From: an uncultured Candidatus Saccharibacteria bacterium
GTDB lineage: Bacteria; Patescibacteriota; Saccharimonadia; Saccharimonadales; Saccharimonadaceae
Direction: 5' to 3'
Assembly: GCA_947304155.1 (NCBI GenBank)
Contig: CAMZAD010000006.1
Location: 1 to 33,104 of the forward strand
Length of the DNA: 33,104 nt
Shown here: positions 19,875 to 28,162 of the stretch, piece by piece
Position numbering within the stretch: the first letter of the stretch is position 1
Layout: every line of letters begins with the position of its first letter
Position numbers and translations under genes: made by a program
Notes under the pieces: generated by a model
The model's database searches: none
What the model was told of the DNA's origin: nothing
What the model saw: the letters and a program-made list of their open reading frames with translations, nothing else

Positions 19875-20705
19875 TTAATTATTTAGTTCAGCTAGCATCC
19901 TCTGAACAATTTCGTCTTGCCTGCACCAAATAATTTCTGGATTACGTTTAAACCAGGTCATCTGACGCTTTGCCAAATGATAATCATCCAAAATAAATTG
20001 CTCCAAAGCCTCGTCATAGCTCATCTCGCCCTTAAGATATTTGTCCACAAACTGATAAATATTGCTCTTCATCGCCTGGGAATCCCAACCGTACTTCGAG
20101 ACCAAAAACCTCGTCTCGTCGTATAGTTCATCGCAAAACATCAGCTTAGCGCGCTTCGTGATTCTCTCTCTAAGCTCATCCGAAGACCACTCAATGCCAA
20201 AGACCTTAAAATCTTTACCCACTTGTTTCCTATCGTGAGCAAAATCCATCGCTTTATTAACGCTTTTACCACCTTTATTAAGGTTCAAGTTAGCATCTTT
20301 AGTGCCATGAGCAACATCCTTGCTCAAACCATCAAAATGATAGTCATAAACCAACGCATCAACATAAAGACCAGTTCCACCTGCCACAATCGGTACGTGT
20401 CCACGCGCACGAATCTCAGCAATCTTAGCGAGCGCATATTCTTTAAAGTCCGCCGCTGTGAACCTTTCGCCCGGCTCGACTAAATCAATTCCAAAGTGTG
20501 GTACCCCATCCTGCTCCTCGAGCGAAGGCTTTGCCGTGCCAATATCCATATATTTATAGATTGCACGCGAATCCGCCGAGATTACCTCGCCAGAAACCAA
20601 TTTCGCAAGAGCAATGGCGGCGCCAGTCTTCCCTGACGCCGTCGGCCCAACGATTACAATACAAGGACCATTATAAGGTCTTGAGATACTCTCCGAGCTT
20701 TTCAA
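19875..20705 (-). CDS. miaA: tRNA dimethylallyltransferase, shortened
   Basis: MiaA transfers dimethylallyl to A37 of tRNAs reading UNN codons. P-loop GPTASGKT (20-27), SADSRAIYKYMDIGTAKP (43-60), GGTGLYVDALVYDYHF (109-124) and the C-terminal AKRQMTWFKRN (245-255) are clear. The TTG at 20705 is preferred as start: SD GAGAAGG precedes it by six bases and it is translated overlapping the end of thrS by 35 bases. A longer TTG start at 20777 would add a basic stretch not seen in the family. At 276 residues it is about 40 shorter than E. coli MiaA. The missing part lies between 124 and 168, where the usual PND-x-RR-x-x-RALE segment is replaced by an Asn/Lys-rich stretch. Confidence 0.88.
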   Translation of the reverse strand: MKSSESISRPYNGPCIVIVGPTASGKTGAAIALAKLVSGEVISADSRAIYKYMDIGTAKPSLEEQDGVPHFGIDLVEPGERFTAADFKEYALAKIAEIRARGHVPIVAGGTGLYVDALVYDYHFDGLSKDVAHGTKDANLNLNKGGKSVNKAMDFAHDRKQVGKDFKVFGIEWSSDELRERITKRAKLMFCDELYDETRFLVSKYGWDSQAMKSNIYQFVDKYLKGEMSYDEALEQFILDDYHLAKRQMTWFKRNPEIIWCRQDEIVQRMLAELNN

Positions 20706-22428
20706 GCTTAACCTTCTCTTCTTTATCTTTAAGACGAACAGAAACTTCACCAGCCTCAACGTCCTTAGGACCAACAATCAAGATGCAAGGGATCTTCATC
20801 TTAGTTGCCTCACGAATCTTCTTACCAAGACTCTCATTTCTATCATCAAGTGAGTAGCGAATCTTACGGTGTTCAAGTGGCTCGTTAAGTTCAGTCTCAT
20901 CAAGCACAGCCTTAATCTTATCAGCATAATCAGCCACCTCATCGTTAATCGTGAGGATTCTGACCTGTTCAGGAGCCATCCAGAATGGGAACCAACCTGC
21001 AGTGTGCTCAATCAAGACAGACATAAAGCGTTCAATTGAGCCAACAAGTGCACAGTGAATCATAATTGGAGTCTTCTTTGAACCATCAGCATCAATATAC
21101 TCAAGACCAAAGCGAGATGGAGTTGCGTAATCAAGTTGCACAGTTGCAACTTGCCATTCGCGTCCAAGTGCGTCTGTTGCCATGAAGTCCATCTTAGGAC
21201 CATACATTGCAGCTTCACCAATACCGATGAAGTATTCAATCTTATGTTCTTCAGCCATCGCTTGAATTGCGCTCTGTGCCTTCTCCCACATCTCTGGAGT
21301 GCCAGTGTAGCCATCGCCATCATCACGGAATGAAAGGCGAAGATGAAGTTTCATACCAATTTTTTCATACAAATCTTGTGCAGATGCAATCAATTCACCA
21401 AAGACCTGTCCAATCTGTTCCTCAGTACAGAAAACGTGTGAATCATCCTGAGTGATTGAGCGAACACGTGAAAGACCACCGAGCTCACCTTTTCTCTCAT
21501 CACGATAAACCATCGTAGTTTCGAGATACTTCACTGGCATCTCTTTGTAAGAACGTGGCTGTGAAGCAAAAATCTGTGAGTGGTGTGGACAGTTCACTGG
21601 TTTAAGTGCCAAGTGGTCGCCAGACTCTTGAGAAACGAATTGAAGCATCTCTGGGAATTTCTCATAGTGACCAGAAGTCTTATAAAGATCAACTAAAGCG
21701 ATATGTGGAATACAAACCTTCTGATAACCGTTCTTAATGCGGTAGCTCTGAGCAAAATCATTAAGAATATCACGAAGAATGGTGCCGCGAGGAGTAAACA
21801 TTGGAAGACCTGAACCAACTAACTCTGAGAAGCAGAAGAGTTCTAGCTCCTTGCCGAGTTTTCTGTGGTCACGAGCCTTAGCTTCCTCTTGTTTCTTAAG
21901 ATATTCATCAAGCTCTGCCTCGGTTTCAAAAGCCAAGCCATAGATACGGGTAAGCATTTGACGCTTCTCGTCGCCACGCCAGTAAGCACCAGCAACCTTC
22001 TCAAGCTTGAATGCACCGCATTCTGAAGTATTTTCAACATGTGGGCCTTTACAGAGGTCCGTAAAGATATCACCAAGATCATAGAAAGAAATCTTTTCGC
22101 CTTCAGGGAGCTCATTAATCAGCTCAACCTTAAGGTCTTGCTTCCCTTCCTTTGCCCATTTAAGAGCTTCGTCGCGAGAAACTTCACGATAAGTCATTGG
22201 AAGCTTGCGCGCAATAATTCCGCGCATTTTCTTTTCGATACGAGTAAGGTCAGTCTCTGTCACCTTTGTTGTACCAAAATCAATGTCGTAGTAAAAGCCT
22301 GTATCAATTGCAGGACCAATACCGAATTTAGCTTCTGGATATAACTCACGTACGGCTGCAGCCATAACATGAGAAAGGGTGTGGCGCATACGCATCACGA
22401 GACTGTTTGAATTTTCCTCTTTACTCAT
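20671..22428 (-). CDS. thrS: Threonyl-tRNA synthetase without TGS domain
   Basis: 585 residues. It charges tRNA-Thr. The protein starts directly at the editing domain: HTLSH (16-20) and DLCKGPH supply the H-x3-H and C-x3-H residues of the hydrolytic site that clears Ser-tRNA-Thr. The class II core follows, with motif 2 region VYRDE, the zinc cysteine in VNCPHH, and the anticodon-binding C-terminal domain. The N-terminal TGS domain found in E. coli ThrRS is absent. SD AAAGG lies before the ATG. It is first in an operon with miaA and starts divergently from tRNA-Val. Confidence 0.97.
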   Translation of the reverse strand: MSKEENSNSLVMRMRHTLSHVMAAAVRELYPEAKFGIGPAIDTGFYYDIDFGTTKVTETDLTRIEKKMRGIIARKLPMTYREVSRDEALKWAKEGKQDLKVELINELPEGEKISFYDLGDIFTDLCKGPHVENTSECGAFKLEKVAGAYWRGDEKRQMLTRIYGLAFETEAELDEYLKKQEEAKARDHRKLGKELELFCFSELVGSGLPMFTPRGTILRDILNDFAQSYRIKNGYQKVCIPHIALVDLYKTSGHYEKFPEMLQFVSQESGDHLALKPVNCPHHSQIFASQPRSYKEMPVKYLETTMVYRDERKGELGGLSRVRSITQDDSHVFCTEEQIGQVFGELIASAQDLYEKIGMKLHLRLSFRDDGDGYTGTPEMWEKAQSAIQAMAEEHKIEYFIGIGEAAMYGPKMDFMATDALGREWQVATVQLDYATPSRFGLEYIDADGSKKTPIMIHCALVGSIERFMSVLIEHTAGWFPFWMAPEQVRILTINDEVADYADKIKAVLDETELNEPLEHRKIRYSLDDRNESLGKKIREATKMKIPCILIVGPKDVEAGEVSVRLKDKEEKVKLEKLGEYLKTL

Positions 22429-22457
22429 ATTTTTAACCTTTTAATATTAACTCTTTT

Positions 22458-22466
22458 ATTTTATCA
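22458..22466 (-). promoter_or_regulatory. thrS promoter (extended -10)
   Basis: TGA (22464-22466) plus TAAAAT (22458-22463); leader about 23 nt with SD. It lies 13 bases from the -10 of tRNA-Val on the other strand. Confidence 0.65.
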
Positions 22467-22473
22467 CAAAATA

Positions 22474-22482
22474 TGATATTAT
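22474..22482 (+). promoter_or_regulatory. tRNA-Val promoter (extended -10)
   Basis: TGA (22474-22476) plus TATTAT (22477-22482); predicted start near 22489, ten bases before the tRNA. Confidence 0.65.
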
Positions 22483-22498
22483 AACAGATATAAATAGC

Positions 22499-22575
22499 GG
22501 GTGATTAGCTCAGTTGGCTAGAGCGTCTCGTTTACACCGAGAAGGTCGGGGGTTCGAGCCCCTCATCACCCACCA
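22499..22575 (+). tRNA. tRNA-Val (anticodon UAC)
   Basis: Full cloverleaf: acceptor GGGTGAT/ATCACCC, D-stem GCTC/GAGC, anticodon stem TCTCG/CGAGA around TTTACAC (anticodon TAC), T-arm GGGGG-TTCGAGC-CCCTC. Discriminator A and encoded CCA (22573-22575). Confidence 0.98.
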
Positions 22576-22650
22576 CAAACTTCCGGTGGAAGTATGTGGA
22601 ACGGCAAACTTGCGAACTAGTGAGCAAGGAAGACGTACCACGAAATTGAG
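22573..22650 (+). other. Structured trailer after tRNA-Val
   Basis: ACTTCC-GGT-GGAAGT (22579-22593) sits inside CCACA/TGTGG (22573-22577 with 22595-22599); the outer arm uses the CCA end of the tRNA. A second composite stem follows, with GTGG/CCAC enclosing CTTGC/GCAAG. The whole lies between tRNA and terminator. Confidence 0.5.
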
Positions 22651-22672
22651 CTTGCCGTAGGCAAGTTTTTTT
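22651..22672 (+). terminator. Terminator of the tRNA-Val transcript
   Basis: CTTGCC (22651-22656), GTA, GGCAAG (22660-22665), then seven T. It touches the end of the convergent GNAT gene. Confidence 0.88.
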
Positions 22673-23177
22673 ATAGCGAAATTCTCATATAATAATGAGT
22701 ATCATCTTCGCGCACAATTTTAGCGCCATTCTTTTGCTGCACTTTCAGAGACGCAGGATTATTCTTTAAGACTGACAAATATAACTCATCAGTATCTATA
22801 GGTAGTTTACGAGCTTCCTCAATAATAAGACGCAAACCCTCCGTAGCATAGCCATGGCCACGATATTCTTCTGCAATTCCATAACCAACATGTCCAGCAT
22901 GTCCCCTTAACCAATCGTTCAAATAGTGGCGAAGTTTAAATATACCTACCGGCGTATCATCTACCCATAAGAAATAACGGGTTTCCGGCACGTGCCCATC
23001 GCGCAAGTTTATTCCTTCATCATAATCAAGCCATTTAGGGATAATTTTTTCTACAAACTCTTCAAAAGAAACACCGTAGGCTCCGTTTTCATAGCCATTT
23101 TCCTCAGCTGGAATTTTTTGCGCCAGCTCGTACTCTTTTTTAGCGTCCTCAAGATTGGCTTTTTTTAGATAAATCAT
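22671..23177 (-). CDS. GNAT family N-acetyltransferase
   Basis: 168 residues. The acetyl-CoA-binding motif is visible in VGYGIAEEYRGHGYATEGLRLI (the RGHGYA turn), followed by LYLSVLKNNPASLKVQQKNGA, which is strand 5 plus motif B; FLWVDDTPVGIFKLRHY is strand 3/4. The closest kind is the small-molecule acetyltransferases related to RimJ or aminoglycoside types; the substrate cannot be told. SD AAAGG overlaps the region just after the PNPOx-like gene (17 bases apart), so the two are cotranscribed. Confidence 0.85.
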   Translation of the reverse strand: MIYLKKANLEDAKKEYELAQKIPAEENGYENGAYGVSFEEFVEKIIPKWLDYDEGINLRDGHVPETRYFLWVDDTPVGIFKLRHYLNDWLRGHAGHVGYGIAEEYRGHGYATEGLRLIIEEARKLPIDTDELYLSVLKNNPASLKVQQKNGAKIVREDDTHYYMRISL

Positions 23178-23194
23178 TTATGACCTTTATTAGA

Positions 23195-23599
23195 TTAAAA
23201 TTCTTCTTCCGCTAAAATCTTGCCTTCTTCATCATAAATCGTAGACTTTGCATTAGCCAAACGATAAACCACAAAATCAGGAGCATCAAGAGTATAACCA
23301 GCCTCTTCTGCCCATTCAAACTCTGCAATCATGGCCTTCTTTGCTTCAATATTGTCGCTCTCATTAATCATCTGACAGTTAATACGAATCCAGTTTTCTC
23401 CGTTATAAGCCACGATACAGACATTATTGTTCTCAGTAATTTGCTTAGCCACGTTTTTCTTAGCATTTGTCATAGCGTAAATATGACCATTAAATAAGAC
23501 TGGATCACCAAAAGGACGACAGCTTGGCTTATCGCCATTGATAGTTGATACAAAATTAACTTTAGTTTGGTTCTTTAAGAAATCAAATGTCTTTTCCAT
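23195..23599 (-). CDS. Pyridoxamine 5'-phosphate oxidase-like flavin-binding protein
   Basis: 134 residues, split-barrel flavoprotein type. The pattern FLKNQTKVNFVSTINGDKPSCRPFG, followed by FNGHIYAMTNAKKNVAKQITENNNVCIVAY, matches the small PNPOx-like/FMN-binding family of general oxidoreductases; true PNPOx substrate residues are not evident. The ATG is nine bases after a TATAAT box, giving a leader of at most two nucleotides and no SD. First gene of an operon with the acetyltransferase. Confidence 0.82.
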   Translation of the reverse strand: MEKTFDFLKNQTKVNFVSTINGDKPSCRPFGDPVLFNGHIYAMTNAKKNVAKQITENNNVCIVAYNGENWIRINCQMINESDNIEAKKAMIAEFEWAEEAGYTLDAPDFVVYRLANAKSTIYDEEGKILAEEEF

Positions 23600-23607
23600 A
23601 TAGGCTC

Positions 23608-23613
23608 ATTATA
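23608..23613 (-). promoter_or_regulatory. -10 box of the PNPOx-like gene
   Basis: TATAAT, eight bases, ATG. It directly abuts the terminator of the upstream gene. Confidence 0.6.
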
Positions 23614-23615
23614 CA

Positions 23616-23645
23616 ACAAAAAAGTCCCCAAGTTCCAGGGACTTT
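23616..23645 (-). terminator. Terminator of the 146-residue orphan gene
   Basis: On the minus strand AAAGTCCC pairs with GGGACTTT (from 23638-23645 and 23621-23628) followed by a U-run. Confidence 0.8.
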
Positions 23646-23672
23646 CTCTTTAAATAATGTGCTAGCTAAGAA

Positions 23673-24113
23673 CTAAATCTGAGTGCAAACGAATGCGCTC
23701 TCAGGGTAGCCCATCCTATCAATTGCGTACTTTAAGAATTCTTCTGCACTCTTGAACGTATTCTTAGTATATAAGAATTCGTACTTCATGCGAATCACCT
23801 TGTCAGTACCACTATCAGTAGCGAACATCGTGATGGACTTCGAGTAGCGCCCGTTCCTTACGGAGTAGATTATTAACTCCTCCGGCCACTTTCTTAACTT
23901 CTTAACTACAGCCTTCGAGACCTCTTCAATCTCAAGATCTCTCTTCAGGCCTCCCTGCTTCTTGGCTACAGCGAACGGTATTAACCGATACGTTGTCTTC
24001 TTAAAGCAAGCATAATCATCCGGACCATCAAACTCCAGAATGTAGTCATACAACCCCATCGAGTTCAACTCCTTCTGAATCTTTTTAATTTCCATCTCTT
24101 TAGTCATTTTCAT
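23673..24113 (-). CDS. Unrecognised 146-residue protein with a near-consensus promoter
   Basis: I do not recognise this protein. It looks like a soluble alpha/beta fold: a helical N-terminus (MTKEMEIKKIQKELNSMGL), strands such as YDYILEFDG and KSITMFATDSG, and a C-terminal helix FKSAEEFLKYAIDRMG. No signal peptide, membrane helix or cofactor motif. Expression signals are strong: TTGACG, 17 bp, TGG-TATAAT, a hairpin at the very 5' end of the mRNA, SD AGGAG eight bases before the ATG, and its own terminator. It is a single-gene unit that could be very abundant. Confidence 0.8.
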   Translation of the reverse strand: MKMTKEMEIKKIQKELNSMGLYDYILEFDGPDDYACFKKTTYRLIPFAVAKKQGGLKRDLEIEEVSKAVVKKLRKWPEELIIYSVRNGRYSKSITMFATDSGTDKVIRMKYEFLYTKNTFKSAEEFLKYAIDRMGYPESAFVCTQI

Positions 24114-24149
24114 CTTAATGACTCCTCCCTTCTTTTTTGTGGAAATAAA

Positions 24150-24167
24150 AAATGAGTTACCTCATTT
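24150..24167 (-). promoter_or_regulatory. 5'-end hairpin in the leader of the orphan gene
   Basis: AAATGAG-GTAA-CTCATTT on the minus strand, with the predicted transcript start (24164) inside the first arm. Such 5' stems often protect mRNA from decay; a three-codon frame ATG-AGG-TAA sits in it, probably by chance. Confidence 0.45.
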
Positions 24168-24170
24168 CTT

Positions 24171-24199
24171 ATTATACCATATCCGCTTTACCGCGTCAA
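24171..24199 (-). promoter_or_regulatory. Strong promoter of the orphan gene
   Basis: Minus strand TTGACG (24194-24199), 17-bp spacer ending TGG, TATAAT (24171-24176). Confidence 0.88.
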
Positions 24200-24218
24200 A
24201 CACTGCCCCTAGTAGCTT

Positions 24219-24953
24219 CTAAATCTCAACTTCCGCCTGAAGCCCAAAATGGTCAGATACCACCTCTGACACCACGCCAAAATCAAGAACCTTAACCTTG
24301 TCATTCACCAAAATATGATCACATGGCACCTTAAACGGCACCTTGCGCCCCGAAAGCGTGGTCTCTATCTTATATTCATTCGTCAAATCGCGCAAAAAGT
24401 CCAAGCTCCTGAAAGCCGGCGAATCATAAATAATATTAAAATCACCACAAACCACCAGTGGCCCCTCTTCCGCTAGCGGCGTCAAGACCTTTCCAACGTT
24501 CGAAAATGCCTCAATCGTCTTCTCATTCCCTACTGGACTCTTATCCCAATAGCCATGATGGGTTGCAATAATCACACCGTTTTCTAATCTCGCAATATCA
24601 ACTGCACTCGCATTCGTTGGCTGCGCCACCAAAACATCATCCGGCAAATACTCACCCCAAGTAAAAATCTGTTCAGTCGAGACAATCGGAATCTTAGACA
24701 GAATCAGATTTCCCATATCCATCGTCCCGTTCGCAATCTTCGAAGACCAGTTCGCAAAAAACTTATGATACGGCATCTTCGAATCACGAATAATCTGTGC
24801 CGCATCATAGAACAACCTGCCAACGTGCTCCGCCGCGTTATCTGAATGTACTACCTCCTGCATACAGATAACATCGTAGTCGCACGACTCTAAAAATCGT
24901 CTCAAATCCCCCTCAAGTCTGCCCATCCAAACGTTAAGTTGTAAGACTTTCAC
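24219..24953 (-). CDS. Endonuclease/exonuclease/phosphatase (EEP) family protein
   Basis: 244 residues with the full EEP signature: LNVW at the N-terminus, MQE (catalytic Glu), THHGYW, GDFN, the DHILVN segment and the final SDHFGL. Members are metal-dependent phosphodiesterases such as ExoIII, sphingomyelinases or inositol phosphatases; the substrate here cannot be told, and no signal peptide is present. It starts with GTG that overlaps the stop of the FKBP gene (TAGTG) behind SD AGAGGA. Last gene of the pheS-pheT-FKBP-EEP run; no terminator is visible after it. Confidence 0.9.
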   Translation of the reverse strand: MKVLQLNVWMGRLEGDLRRFLESCDYDVICMQEVVHSDNAAEHVGRLFYDAAQIIRDSKMPYHKFFANWSSKIANGTMDMGNLILSKIPIVSTEQIFTWGEYLPDDVLVAQPTNASAVDIARLENGVIIATHHGYWDKSPVGNEKTIEAFSNVGKVLTPLAEEGPLVVCGDFNIIYDSPAFRSLDFLRDLTNEYKIETTLSGRKVPFKVPCDHILVNDKVKVLDFGVVSEVVSDHFGLQAEVEI

Positions 24954-25675
24954 TAAAGTTCCTCTGGGTGAAGTTTGTAGTAAAGAGTGTTGTACTGAGC
25001 GACCAAGTTGTTATATTCTTCCATCTTAGTCTTATAAGCTTCAGTTGGCTCAACAACCATAATGATAAACTTAAGAGGTGAATCATAACCGCCACAAATT
25101 TCACGGCTTGAGCCATAAGCGAGCTCGCCAGGGATGTCGATTTCGCGAACACCACCGACTTTCATACCAAGCACACCTTCTTCCCAACCAGCGATGAAGC
25201 TTGTCTTGCCTGCTTCGTAGCCAATTGGCGCATTAAGCTGAGTTGGCTTACTCCAGTCATTAAATGAAGAATCAAATACAGACTCATCAGCACACCAACC
25301 GATGTAGTATGCATAGTAAATACTCTCGACTGTAATCTCTGCGCCATTACCCCTCTTAAGATCAATCGTCTTAAGACCAGCATTATAAACACTTTGCGCA
25401 TTGTAAGAACGAACCTTTGAACGATAGCCCTTGAAAGTATTGTAATACTTATCAGACATCTTCTTTGCTTCCTCGTCGAGCTCATTACTCTTTACGGAAA
25501 TTTCCTCGTCAATTTTTGTAAGCTCAGCTGAAATTTCCTTGTCTGTCATCTCTTTCTTCTCGCCTGAAAGTACGATCAATGCATAAACTGCCACTGTCGA
25601 GAAAAGTAACAAAAATGCGATTACACCAAAAATAATTCTCTGTTTCCAGGTTGTCTTTAACTGCTCTTGATTCAT
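24953..25675 (-). CDS. Membrane-anchored FKBP-type peptidyl-prolyl isomerase
   Basis: 240 residues. A transmembrane helix (about 15-35) is followed by a coiled-coil segment of about 50 residues (TDKEISAELTKIDEEISVKSNELDEEAKK) and an FKBP domain with FIAGWEEGVLGMKVGGVREIDIPGELAYGS near its core. The domain would face outside, assisting folding of exported proteins. SD AAGGAGG is among the best in the window. Its placement after pheT is not a functional pairing I know; it may just share the promoter. Confidence 0.92.
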   Translation of the reverse strand: MNQEQLKTTWKQRIIFGVIAFLLLFSTVAVYALIVLSGEKKEMTDKEISAELTKIDEEISVKSNELDEEAKKMSDKYYNTFKGYRSKVRSYNAQSVYNAGLKTIDLKRGNGAEITVESIYYAYYIGWCADESVFDSSFNDWSKPTQLNAPIGYEAGKTSFIAGWEEGVLGMKVGGVREIDIPGELAYGSSREICGGYDSPLKFIIMVVEPTEAYKTKMEEYNNLVAQYNTLYYKLHPEEL

Positions 25676-25693
25676 TCTACCTCCTTGGTTCTG

Positions 25694-28162
25694 TTATACG
25701 GTTTCTGCGCCCAGTTCAGAAGCTCTGTCTTCAATATTCTTCATTATATCAGAGATTTCATCTGATTCGAGTGTTTTTTCTGTACTTGAGAATGAGATAT
25801 GGAAGCTCAAATTCTTAGTTGCCTTATCTTCACCTTGGTAAATTGAAACTGGAGTCACTCTGAAGACCAATCCATCTTTACCTTCAAGCACATCATTAAT
25901 CGCGTCGAATACTTCAGCAAAGGCCTTGCCAACCTCAACTTTCAAGGTCAAATCACGTTCTACAAATGGGAATTTCGAAAGTTTCAAAGCTACGGTTGCC
26001 TTACGTTCAAGTTTTACGAGCTCATCAAGATTAAGCTCAAAGCCAGCAGCTGCCTCAACCTTAAATTTCTTCAACACACGTTGCTTAATCTCACCTACAA
26101 CACCGAAGTCCTTGCCATCAACTGTAACTTTAGCTGAGCGAACCTTCTCAAAGTATGGATACTCAGATAAGTTATTCTCTTCAAAATCAAATTTAACATG
26201 AAGTTTTTTACCAAGCTCAGTCAAGAAGTTCTTTGCTGTATAAAAATCACCTGTACAAATTAATGCCACATGGTTCTCAATTACCGGCACCTGCTCCTCT
26301 GTTAGACCAAGAGATTTCTTCGTGACCTGGTTGAATTCATAAAGAGCAAATTTTTTATGCCCTGCACGAACGTTGTCATACATCTTATCGATAAGTGATG
26401 GCGTGATTGACTGGCGGAAGCATTGAAGCTCTGGCGAGATTGAGTTCACAATTTCATAGCTATCAAGTTCATCTTCGCCAACTTTACTTTGCAAATCTTT
26501 TGAAACGAATGAATAAGTCAAAACCTCATTACAACCAAGTTTGTCAGACAAAATTCCACGCATTTCCCTCTTAAGTTCGAAGAGTGGATTCTTTTTCGCA
26601 CCAACAAATGGTCTCATTGGCAAATCAAGCGGAATATTATCATAACCACGGAGGCGTCCGACTTCCTCAATCACATCCTCTTTAATATGAATATCAGTTC
26701 TCCACATTGGAGCCACTGTTGAGATATTATCACCATCAGCCTGAATGAAGAAGCTGGTATTATCAAGCGTTGAGCAAATTTCGTTTGCAGTATATTTTGT
26801 GCCAAGCAAGCTGTTAATCTCATCTACAGTAAGACTAATCAACTTATTGCCAATTTCGCCTGAAGGCACTACGTCTTTATATCCGGCAACTTCAGCTGGG
26901 CTCTTCACGAGCATTGAAGCACAAATTGCAAGTGCTGGCATAGTACCACTAATTGGCTGGCCCTTCGTGAAGCGAGTGATTGCTTCAGAGAAGATACCGT
27001 GCGCCATCTGCATTTTGCGTTCATTAAAGAGACTGAAAGTTGCAGACTCAAGAATAATCTTAGAAGTATTCTCGTCAATCTCGGTTGATTCCCCGCCCAT
27101 CGCGCCTGCGAGCGCTACCGGAGTTTCATTTGAACAGATTACAATGTCGTCACCTTCGACAAGCTCAATTTCCTTGCCGTCAAGCAACTTCAATTTCTCG
27201 CCTTGTTTTGCAGCGCGAACCACGATTTTTGGTTTGTCGCCACCACCAACCGCTACGAACTTATCATAGTCAAAAGCGTGAAGTGGCTGGCCAGTCATCA
27301 ACATTGTGATGTTTGTTGCATCAACGATTTTTGAAATCTTGCGCATCCCAGCCTTCGCCAAGAATACATCATTCAAAGTCAAATATTTCTCAGCTTCGAG
27401 TGCGGTATCAAAACCAGTCTTAGAAACCTCAAACACTGCCGCTGTATATCTCTGACAGAGATTCTCATCTTGAATCTCAATATCAATATCTATGCCGTTT
27501 CCACTAAAACTATTCCAGCAAGAGACCCCTGTCATATTAATCGTAGCATCACCAAATTTCACTTCTGGTTCAATAAACTTAATACCAAGAATGCCCGCTA
27601 CCTCGCGTGCGAAGCCGATGAGCCCAAATGTATCTGGACGATGAGTAAGAGATTTATTCTCAATGTCTAAAATAATGTCATTAAGGCCAAACTTCTCTGC
27701 AAAGTCATCACCAGCCTTTGCAAACTCAGGGTCAATCTCAACAATTCCAGAGTGATCGTCGCCAAGGTCAATTTCATCAAGTCCAGCGAGCATACCGTTT
27801 GATTCGTATCCACGAAGTTTACGAACAGAAAGCTCAAAATTTTCACCACCGTAAGTTTGTGGCACGATACAACCAGGCTGAAGCCAAACTGCCAACATTC
27901 CGGTATGAACGTTTGGTGCGCCACAGACTACCTGAATATTCGAGCCAGTCCCGGCGTCAATTTGGCAAAGATGAAGATGTGTTTCTGGAATATCTTCACA
28001 AGAAACCACCTTAACAATCTTAATTCCCTTATATTTCTCTGCAAGATTAATTGTCCCCTCAACTTCAACCAATCTTGAGCCAATCAATTTTACCAACTCA
28101 TCAGTAGACACCTCTATCGGAGTCTGAATAAGTTTTTTAATCTCATTAATCGATACTAACAT
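25694..28162 (-). CDS. pheT: Phenylalanyl-tRNA synthetase beta subunit
   Basis: 822 residues, near full length. It binds tRNA-Phe in the alpha2-beta2 enzyme and hydrolyses Tyr-tRNA-Phe. Visible parts: the N-terminal EMAP-like tRNA-binding domain (VVCGAPNVHTGMLAVWLQPG), the B3/B4 editing core, B5 with VDEINSLLGTKYTANEICSTL, the catalytic-like region and the C-terminal FDX-ACB anticodon-binding domain (SKFPFVERDLTLKVEVG). Translation is coupled: its ATG overlaps the pheS stop (TAATG) behind SD GGAGGAG. Confidence 0.97.
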   Translation of the reverse strand: MLVSINEIKKLIQTPIEVSTDELVKLIGSRLVEVEGTINLAEKYKGIKIVKVVSCEDIPETHLHLCQIDAGTGSNIQVVCGAPNVHTGMLAVWLQPGCIVPQTYGGENFELSVRKLRGYESNGMLAGLDEIDLGDDHSGIVEIDPEFAKAGDDFAEKFGLNDIILDIENKSLTHRPDTFGLIGFAREVAGILGIKFIEPEVKFGDATINMTGVSCWNSFSGNGIDIDIEIQDENLCQRYTAAVFEVSKTGFDTALEAEKYLTLNDVFLAKAGMRKISKIVDATNITMLMTGQPLHAFDYDKFVAVGGGDKPKIVVRAAKQGEKLKLLDGKEIELVEGDDIVICSNETPVALAGAMGGESTEIDENTSKIILESATFSLFNERKMQMAHGIFSEAITRFTKGQPISGTMPALAICASMLVKSPAEVAGYKDVVPSGEIGNKLISLTVDEINSLLGTKYTANEICSTLDNTSFFIQADGDNISTVAPMWRTDIHIKEDVIEEVGRLRGYDNIPLDLPMRPFVGAKKNPLFELKREMRGILSDKLGCNEVLTYSFVSKDLQSKVGEDELDSYEIVNSISPELQCFRQSITPSLIDKMYDNVRAGHKKFALYEFNQVTKKSLGLTEEQVPVIENHVALICTGDFYTAKNFLTELGKKLHVKFDFEENNLSEYPYFEKVRSAKVTVDGKDFGVVGEIKQRVLKKFKVEAAAGFELNLDELVKLERKATVALKLSKFPFVERDLTLKVEVGKAFAEVFDAINDVLEGKDGLVFRVTPVSIYQGEDKATKNLSFHISFSSTEKTLESDEISDIMKNIEDRASELGAETV

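Noticed and set aside
20706-20777. Longer miaA start (TTG at 20777)
   Set aside because: It adds a basic, non-conserved stretch encoded wholly within thrS and lacks a good SD; TTG at 20705 has GAGAAGG at proper spacing.
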